64,000 nt of DNA, taken from Sipunculus nudus. Taxonomy: Eukaryota; Annelida; Sipuncula; Golfingiida; Sipunculidae. Of the stretch, positions 57,545-64,000 are shown in pieces; positions within the stretch are counted from its first letter, which is position 1, and each line of letters begins with the position of its first letter. Location: positions 28,647,340 to 28,711,339 of the forward strand of contig CM049322.1 of NCBI GenBank assembly GCA_026874595.1, written 5' to 3'. The position numbers and the translations under genes were made by a program. The notes under the pieces were generated by a model. The model searched no databases, was not told the origin of the DNA, and saw nothing but the letters and a program-made list of their open reading frames with translations.

Positions 57545-59090
57545 TCTTTACTTTTCTATAGAAACACTGTTAACCCGTTGCTCATGAAGCTTATCAAAAT
57601 ATTATTATTTCTATTTCATAATAACTGGGTGAACAGTGATGATGATGTTTCAACATTAATGTATACATCATTATAAACCATACACATGTTGAGACCTGTG
57701 CAAAAGACTATATTTAAAATGATAATGATTTAAGAACAACCTGAAAGTCAAAATTGGTTTCTCGATAAATAATACAGACTCTATATATAAACTATATGTA
57801 TAAATATACACACACACATATATGTGTATATATATTACACCATACTAAGCATTATGTTTGCCAAGAGATAATTTACATAAACCGAACTTTTAAGTCTATC
57901 AGGAATTGATTTGTGAATGTTCTCCATTAAATAACATTTTTTAATCGCATATTTTGTATATACATCAAATACAGGACCTATGAAAACGTCAGTTGTTGTT
58001 ATTGGTTCATGGCTGCGTTTCCTTTTGTGTGCGTGTGACGGACCTTTTATATATCTTCACTCATGATGTTGATCAACGGAGTTTCGCACCCCTCTGAGAC
58101 CGTTAGTTTCCGATTCAAGTTTGGGATTGTTGGACGGGAACACATGTATTGAACCGAACGAACGGCCCGGCCCGGCCGTGAGACTGTTTTGTTATTGCTC
58201 AGGTCCTGTTGTATCTTAGATCTGCTGGTGTGTCAACTCGAGCCCGGTATTATGACCACCGACCACTGCAATTTGGGCCCAGCTATAGATTCTATCCGGC
58301 GCTATACCAGTCAAACGGTGATCCCATGCCTTAATTGACCAGTTTGATTTCTGTTATTCTAGCTTCGACATTCATCAAGGTAACATTGATATCCTAATTC
58401 ACACTCTTGTTTTTCTTTATTGTCTACAAATTATTTAGAATGTTGATCACCTAAACTGTAGGATGGATTCTATAATCACTCGGAAGTTTATAAAAGGACG
58501 TGTGACGTAAAATTAACCAGAGGGAAATTCAGGTCGAAGAGTCGAACGACCTATTTTTGTGATAAGTCACCGGCGACCGTTTTTATGTTCAATATCCTTT
58601 CCTTTTAGGTAAAGCTGGCTCATGCACTTACCTGTAACAAAATGTGTTGATACCGTACAAGAAATATTGGAATTAAGTCGCCTGAGTCTGTAAACCTTTA
58701 ATAAATCGTGTGTAACCCCGACATTCGGCCAGGCGTACTTAATATGTGCTTTCTCTATCTGGACTAAAATTCTTTAAAGCCACATGGGAATATTAACCCT
58801 AAAATTCGTACGAGCCGACTATAAGCTTAACGCCTATTTTTTTTTTTTTACATCATGCTTAGAGATAGTTCAGTCATAGTTTAGTTTAGTTTAGTGTTTA
58901 TCTCTCTTATATATAATTCTGTCATCGTCCTTGCAAGACTAATAAGTTTAGTAGTATAGTAAAGTAAGTAAACCTTTCTCATGTAATTCATTGTATTTTA
59001 ATATATAGCACACTATTCTGGTCACGTTTTGAGGTTATTAAATCACGCATAGACTTATTTTACAATATAGTCTCATGTTTTCTTTTTTTA
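57545..59090. other. Intergenic or intronic DNA, nothing certain
   Basis: A GC-richer stretch at 58130-58330 has no clear exon. Short AC/AT dinucleotide runs occur near 57807-57835. A tttagtttagtttagt run lies at about 58880. Confidence 0.35.
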
Positions 59091-59094
59091 TTTT

Positions 59095-59311
59095 AGAGAG
59101 CGTTTTTATGTCCATGGATGCCTGTTTACCCAACACAAAATTCACCACCAGCCTCAGGCTGTCGTGACAACTGTCAATCTCCAAAATAAAAATTTCCCAA
59201 GATTCAAGCCTTCTGCGTACATGGCACGGGTATACTTGCAAAATATTGCTTATTCCTTTCCACAAAACAATCGTGTTCATCAAATTTACTATTTAGAAGC
59301 ACCAGTGCATG
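59095..59311 (+). CDS. Candidate internal exon with weak cadherin-repeat-boundary resemblance
   Basis: A strong acceptor (ttctttttttattttag) opens an uninterrupted frame that reaches donor CATGGTATGTTAAG (GT at 59312-59313). The peptide includes VVTTVNLQNKNFPRFKPSAY followed by MARV. This is patterned like a cadherin repeat boundary, where a D-x-NDN-x-P-x-F-x4-Y-x3-V string is usual, but the calcium-binding Asp residues are missing. No neighbouring exon was matched. It could be a degenerate extracellular exon or a chance frame between good splice signals. Confidence 0.35.
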
Positions 59312-59821
59312 GTATGTTAAGGATTTCTTTATCCACAGTCCCTGACCAGCAGAGCCATTACGATTCTGCGCGGCAGAATCTTAGTTTTGGTCTTATAGTT
59401 TCAGGGAGTCCAACCATTTTTCCTCTCCTTTCATAAAACAACGTTGACTGGTTCACAGAGTATCTTTAGTCAATAGCAGATCCGGAAAAGGAAGTTAAGT
59501 TTTTACTTTCAAAGCTGTCTTGGTTATGACAGACTGTCAATAAAAAGTAGACTTTCCTTACAGAAGCGCAATCTGTTATAAAAAGCTACATTGGGAGGAC
59601 ATCCAAGATATGCAAGGGGGTTGAGTGAGATCCCGGCTTTTGACGCGTGATTGACGGATTCAGGAGTGGTAGTGAGGATCTCATCGTCTGTGAGCATTAT
59701 CAGTCACTGAATACTGGAATGTCGGCCAAACCAGTTTTCCTTTCTCCAACCATAATTACCAAAAAATACAGTAGCTTTGTGAGCTGACAATACCCGGCAC
59801 CACCTCTGAGAGGCCCTACCC

Positions 59822-60021
59822 ATAAAATACACAGCCCTGGCTCAGGTGATCAATGAAGCGTGACGTACGGGTTACATACAGATGTGTGTGAGACACACCC
59901 ATTCCAAAACATCACTGCATCAACACAGCGATTAATAAACCGGACACGACACGCCTGGTTCACTAAAACCCCGGGCATATCTACGAGCCCCCGATATACA
60001 CGAGAAACGGCACGAGACGTG
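59822..60021 (+). promoter_or_regulatory. Candidate promoter and first exon of a downstream gene (gene E)
   Basis: A TATA-like ATAAAAT lies at 59822-59828. A CpG-richer stretch follows, with gcgtgacgtacggg, and ends at a strong donor GTAAGTGTA (GT at 60022-60023). The first ATG (ATGAAGCGTGACG) opens only 13 codons, so the exon is probably mostly noncoding. No downstream exon was identified before the window ends. Confidence 0.35.
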
Positions 60022-60766
60022 GTAAGTGTACAGGTATTACCTGGTTATTTTTGCTTGCCGGAATAAGAGATTTCGGCAAGTATATTGGTCAGTTCCGTAT
60101 GTCTGTTTGTCACAATGTTTGTTTGTCTGTTAGTCCGCACTCTACAGGTCACAATTTTGAAGAAACAGACCTTTTCCATTTCACTAGCGACACCTGTCGG
60201 CGATATCTAACATCTACGGTTCGGGGTTACTCCAGGTGTACCGGTATAGCAGTCAAAGGCGGAAGCGATTGTGTTTTAGGCCCTGTTGCATTAACATGAC
60301 TTAACAGCCAGATCACCCATTATTGACCTAAGCCTACCATGAAACGACAAAAGTATATATTTAAACATATGAAAAAACACAATCAGGGCCTTATTTTTCT
60401 CATATTAAACTTATATTAGGCCTATAGCCTAGCCCAAATCCGCGGTATCGTTACTCGAGTATATATGTGATGCGGGGCCGAGCAGTGTAGGTATAACATT
60501 TTAAACAAGTGAAAAAGCTGCACATGTATCTGAAACTTACATATATGACTATGAGCACGGACGCAGGTTGCTAACTAAATTTGGTAGCGTCCTTGACAAC
60601 CGTGTGAACCTGAACGGAACAGTGTTCTCCAAGAAAAGCTGTGTTTACACCTGACAATCCATGCTGCGTGCGTTAAAAATAATGAAGTTAATTAGGCTGC
60701 TCAAGAGAAGAGACGAAGTTTGTGAACTTTATATTCATTAAATATGAATGTCCCATGTATACCCAG

Positions 60767-61225
60767 TTAGCACAAAACAGTTTTGAAAATGTTCTTAAAA
60801 TGTTAAAAAAAATTAAAACATTTAAGTGTATAGTCTTTAGTCATAAAATGTTTTGAAAACTTTTTTCAAAATGTTCCCTTATCCGGCTATAATATTTCGG
60901 AAAATATTTTATTTTGTTTAAGTCCATTTAAGTGTAACATTTAAAAAATTTCATTAAAAAATCATAACATTCATAGAATGTAATTCAATTATTTTGACAG
61001 AGCTGTAAGTATAATATAAAATTAAGCTTATTATTATATATTAATTTTTTCAACGCTACTTTAAAAGTTTAAACGAATTTTGTCCCATTTTCAAAACGCT
61101 TGTGTTATGATTATTTTTTAATTATGAATTTTTTGGAAATATTTCTAATTTTTTTTAAATGGTCTGTTGAACAAATGCAAGTGTTCTTGAAAATGTTTAT
61201 CAAATGTGTCATGCTATGTGCGTAT
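60767..61225. repeat. AT-rich repeat with inverted, degenerate ends
   Basis: The left part (gttagcacaaaacagttttg) resembles, in inverse orientation, the right part near 61195-61225 (gtttatcaaatgtgtcatgc). The interior has several AAAATGTTTTGAAAA-like motifs. This suggests a degraded MITE-like element. Ends and duplication could not be fixed. Confidence 0.35.
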
Positions 61226-61309
61226 TTTCACACGTGAAATCAGCAAGTTCAGTAAACAAATAAGATAAACATTTTTTAAAAGTTTTGCGAGAATTAATTA
61301 AAGATGCCC

Positions 61310-62060
61310 TAGAGGCCCCAATTTTGAAGTAATCATTTCAAAACTTTTACAATGTGTATTTTACAACAATATTTCAAAAGGAATTTTCATTTTTGGAATT
61401 TTAGCCACCATGGCGCTTTGCGGCTTAAACACTTTATCATTTTTGTCCTATAGCTTCAACACCATAAACCATGTGACAACTTTCACCACAGAATCTGAAA
61501 CTAGGATCAATGGACTTATTCTTGGGGACCCATGACCTCATTCTACGGTTACCATGGTGACCTATTTTAGGGTTAAACTCTTTGAATTTTAACTTTTTTG
61601 TAACTTTGTCATTTATTAAGCTAGAGAGGTCTAGTTTTATTGCATCGGGTAGCATTTAATTAGATTTACAAAAATTTATTTCAAGTTTGGCAAGATCTCG
61701 CAAAATATTAAACGTGATTTCGCGAGATATCACTTAATGAAGACCTACAGGCATAAATTTTGCAGCAATCGTTTTGAAACTAATATATATGATGTATAAC
61801 AATAATATCTCAAAACTGATTTTTTATTTTCTCTATATGACCACCAGGAGGCACTGCATTTTAAATAATACAATATATTATTATTGTGCCATATCTCCAA
61901 AGCTCTAAATAATATTATAATTTTTACTGCTGCATATGAAACTAGAATCAATGGGCTTATTCCTGTGCAGAATTGGCCATATTCTGTCCTTAACATGTTG
62001 ACCTTATTTAGGGTTAAACTTGTTGAAGTTGGAAAGATTCAGATATTTCTATCTATGACG
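61310..62060. repeat. Two diverged ~440-bp direct copies
   Basis: Segments near 61490-61580 and 61935-62025 share gaaactaggatcaatggact, ttattc, and tagggttaaact blocks in the same order, ~442 bp apart. Surrounding parts also align loosely. No coding content is recognised. Confidence 0.65.
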
Positions 62061-62559
62061 CCGGCCCCAGCTTCCGGCAATCGTTATGAAACTTAAACTG
62101 TTGGAAAATATCTATTATCCCATCAGGTCTTTTTCTTTTTTTCAAAATTGGTCAAAGATCAAGGTCTTATTTTCTTCATAGTTTGGTCACATATGGCCGT
62201 TTCTACATAAACTGTAGCTCATTATTCTCCATAACATATAGTAATGATCTCGTCTTGACCTAGTTTTTCCGTATGTCTGTTTTTTCGTCTGCTCTATTTC
62301 TAAATCACTATACCTGTATGGACGTATTATTTATTCTACAGCCTGCTTAATGTGGATAATTCATTTGACTTTTTCCACATATTTACCTTATTTCCACATT
62401 ATAGAGACGTCTGTCTTTCTATTTAAACTTCCGGGAAGCGTTCGACCCATGGTCGTCTAGTCTTTTTGTTATTTTTTAGTGGGTTATCTGCAAAACTATA
62501 AAGAAAGACACGATTACAGATTTTTTTCCAATACTTGCCTGGAGGCGGACTTTATGCCA

Positions 62560-64000
62560 GAATATAGAGATGGTCGTGTGTATAGTGTTTTCTACAGAAA
62601 CGACGTAGAGGTGGTCGTGTTATATGTGTTGTATACAGGACGCATAGAGAGGTGGCCGTGCGTACCGGGGTTGTATACAGGACGCATGTGGAGGTGGCCT
62701 TGTGTGTATAGGGTTGTATACAGGACACATGGAGAAGTGGTCGTGTGTGTATCGGAGTTGTATACAGGACACATGGAGAAGTGGTCGTGTGTGTATCGGA
62801 GTTGTATACAGCACACATGGAGAATTGGTCGTGTGTGTATCGGAGTTGTATACAGCACACATGGAGAATTGGTCGTGTGTGTATCGGAGTTGTATACAGG
62901 ACACATGGAGAAGTGGTCGTGTGTGTTTCGGAGTTGTATATAGGACACATGGCGAAGTGGTCGTGTGTGTATCGGAGTTGTATACAGGAAACATGGAGAA
63001 GTGGTCGTGTGTGTTTCGGAGTTGTAAACAGGACACATGGAGAAGTGGTCGTGTGTGTATATGGTTGTATACAGGACACATGGAGAAGTGGTCGTGTGTG
63101 TATCGGAGTTGTATACAGGACACATGGAGAAGTGGTCGTGTGTGTATCGGATTTGTATACAGGACACATGGAGAAGTGGTCGTGTGTGTATCGGAGTTGT
63201 ATACAGGACACATGGAGAAGTGGTCGTGTGTGCTTCGAAGTTGTATACAGGACACATGGAGAAGTGGTCGTGTGTGTATATGGTTGTATACAGGACACAT
63301 GGAGAAGTGGTCGTGTGTGTATATGGTTGTATACAGAACACATGGAGAAGTGGTCGTGTGTGTATCGGAGTTGTATACAGGACACATGGAGAAGTGGTCG
63401 TGTGTGTATATGGTTGTATACAGGACACATGGAGAAGTGGTCGTGTGTGTATCGGAGTTGTATACAGCACATGGAGAAGTGGTCGTGTATGTTTCGGAGT
63501 TGTATACAGGACACATGGAGAAGTGGTCGTGTGTGTTTCGGAGTTGTATACAGGACACATGGAGAAGTGGTCGTGTGTGTATCGGAGTTGTATACAGCAC
63601 ACATGGAGAAGTGGTCGTGTGTGTATCGGAGTTGTATACCGGACACATGGAGAAGTGGTCGTGTGTGTTTCGGAGTTGTATACAGGACACATGGAGAAGT
63701 GGTCGTGTGTGTATCGGAGTTGTATACAGGACACATGGAGAAGTGGTCGTGTGTGTTTCGGAGTTGTATACAGGACACATGGAGAAGTGGTCGTGTGTGT
63801 TTCGGAGTTGTATACAGGACACATGGAGAAGTGGTCGTGTGTGTATCGGAGTTGTATACAGCACACATGGAGAAGTGGTCGTGTGTGTATCGGAGTTGTA
63901 TACAGGACACATGGAGAAGTGGTCGTGTGTGTATCGGAGTTGTATACAGCACACATGGAGAAGTGGTCGTGTGTGTATCGGAGTTGTATACAGCACACAT
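62560..64000. repeat. 44-bp minisatellite running off the window
   Basis: About 32 units built on gtatacaggacacatggaga and agtggtcgtgtgtgtatcgg plus agtt. The left edge (62560-62740) is diverged and the interior is highly homogeneous. Variants include tgtttcgg, a 1-bp-shorter tgtatatgg form, gcacac for ggacac, and one unit with a 2-bp deletion near 63465. All three minus-strand frames remain open for over 450 codons, which reflects absence of stop triplets in the unit rather than coding. Confidence 0.97.

Noticed and set aside
62552-64000. Three long minus-strand ORFs (482, 468 and 458 codons) as protein-coding genes
   Set aside because: They are simultaneous readings of one 44-bp repeat in all three phases, and units of 42-43 bp shift the frame without creating stops. 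This is repeat composition, not coding constraint.
1-64000. Bacterial or viral operon, prophage or defence island
   Set aside because: No run of tightly packed same-strand ORFs with ribosome-binding sites; coding DNA is in spliced exons and most of the window is animal-type repeats.

Overview
This is a eukaryotic, AT-rich, gene-sparse window. Spliced exons with GT..AG borders, long introns, abundant LINE remnants, cut-and-paste DNA transposons and large minisatellites all point to an animal nuclear genome. The repeat style suggests a lophotrochozoan, most likely a mollusc such as a bivalve: CR1-like LINE 3' ends with (ATT)n tails, and non-autonomous elements with a ~145-bp tandem core that end in a GC-rich hairpin. 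The taxon is an inference; no ribosomal or mitochondrial marker is present. No bacterial operon, CRISPR array, tRNA or rRNA was recognised. Most open reading frames of 60-100 codons here are chance frames in noncoding DNA. LAYOUT. 1-4.8 kb: mostly unrecognised DNA with a 37-bp tandem repeat and a degenerate minisatellite. 4.8-5.15 kb: a possible 5' end of a minus-strand gene. 5.15-7.73 kb: a ~2.6-kb element with ~270-bp diverged terminal inverted repeats. 9.2-11.16 kb: a 145-bp tandem array ending in a GC hairpin. 11.64-12.22 kb: a non-autonomous hAT-like element with a perfect 8-bp target duplication. 13.0-13.7 kb: a second tandem-core element with a terminal hairpin. 14.7-15.0 kb: a well-supported minus-strand coding exon. 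15.8-18.0 kb: a pogo-like MITE, a reverse-transcriptase scrap and a third tandem-core element. 20.7-21.5 kb: a decayed LINE. 25.6-26.1 kb: a ~152-bp triplicate. 29.55-32.40 kb: a complete but inactivated PIF/Harbinger transposon with TTA duplications. 33.7-38.9 kb: plus-strand gene C, a single-pass membrane protein with sushi and EGF modules, interrupted by a hAT-like MITE and a CR1-like LINE. 41.5-56.9 kb: plus-strand gene D, whose three coding exons join in phase into a 241-residue proline-rich, charged protein. Its introns hold a ~30-bp minisatellite split by a LINE, an L1/Tx1-type LINE with a 14-bp target duplication, another LINE 3' end, and a ~2.9-kb minisatellite with a perfect 14-bp palindrome in most units. 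59-60 kb: a candidate exon and a candidate first exon of a further gene. 61.3-62.1 kb: a diverged ~440-bp duplication. 62.5-64 kb: a 44-bp minisatellite running off the window. GENES TOGETHER. Genes C and D lie in tandem on the plus strand, each ending in a charged, Arg/Asp/Gly/Tyr-rich C-terminal region. Gene C looks like a cell-surface protein; gene D looks intracellular. Nothing in the sequence proves a functional link. The most unusual features are the palindrome-bearing minisatellite in gene D, the ACGT-rich arms of the Harbinger element, and the long-inverted-repeat element at 5.1-7.7 kb.
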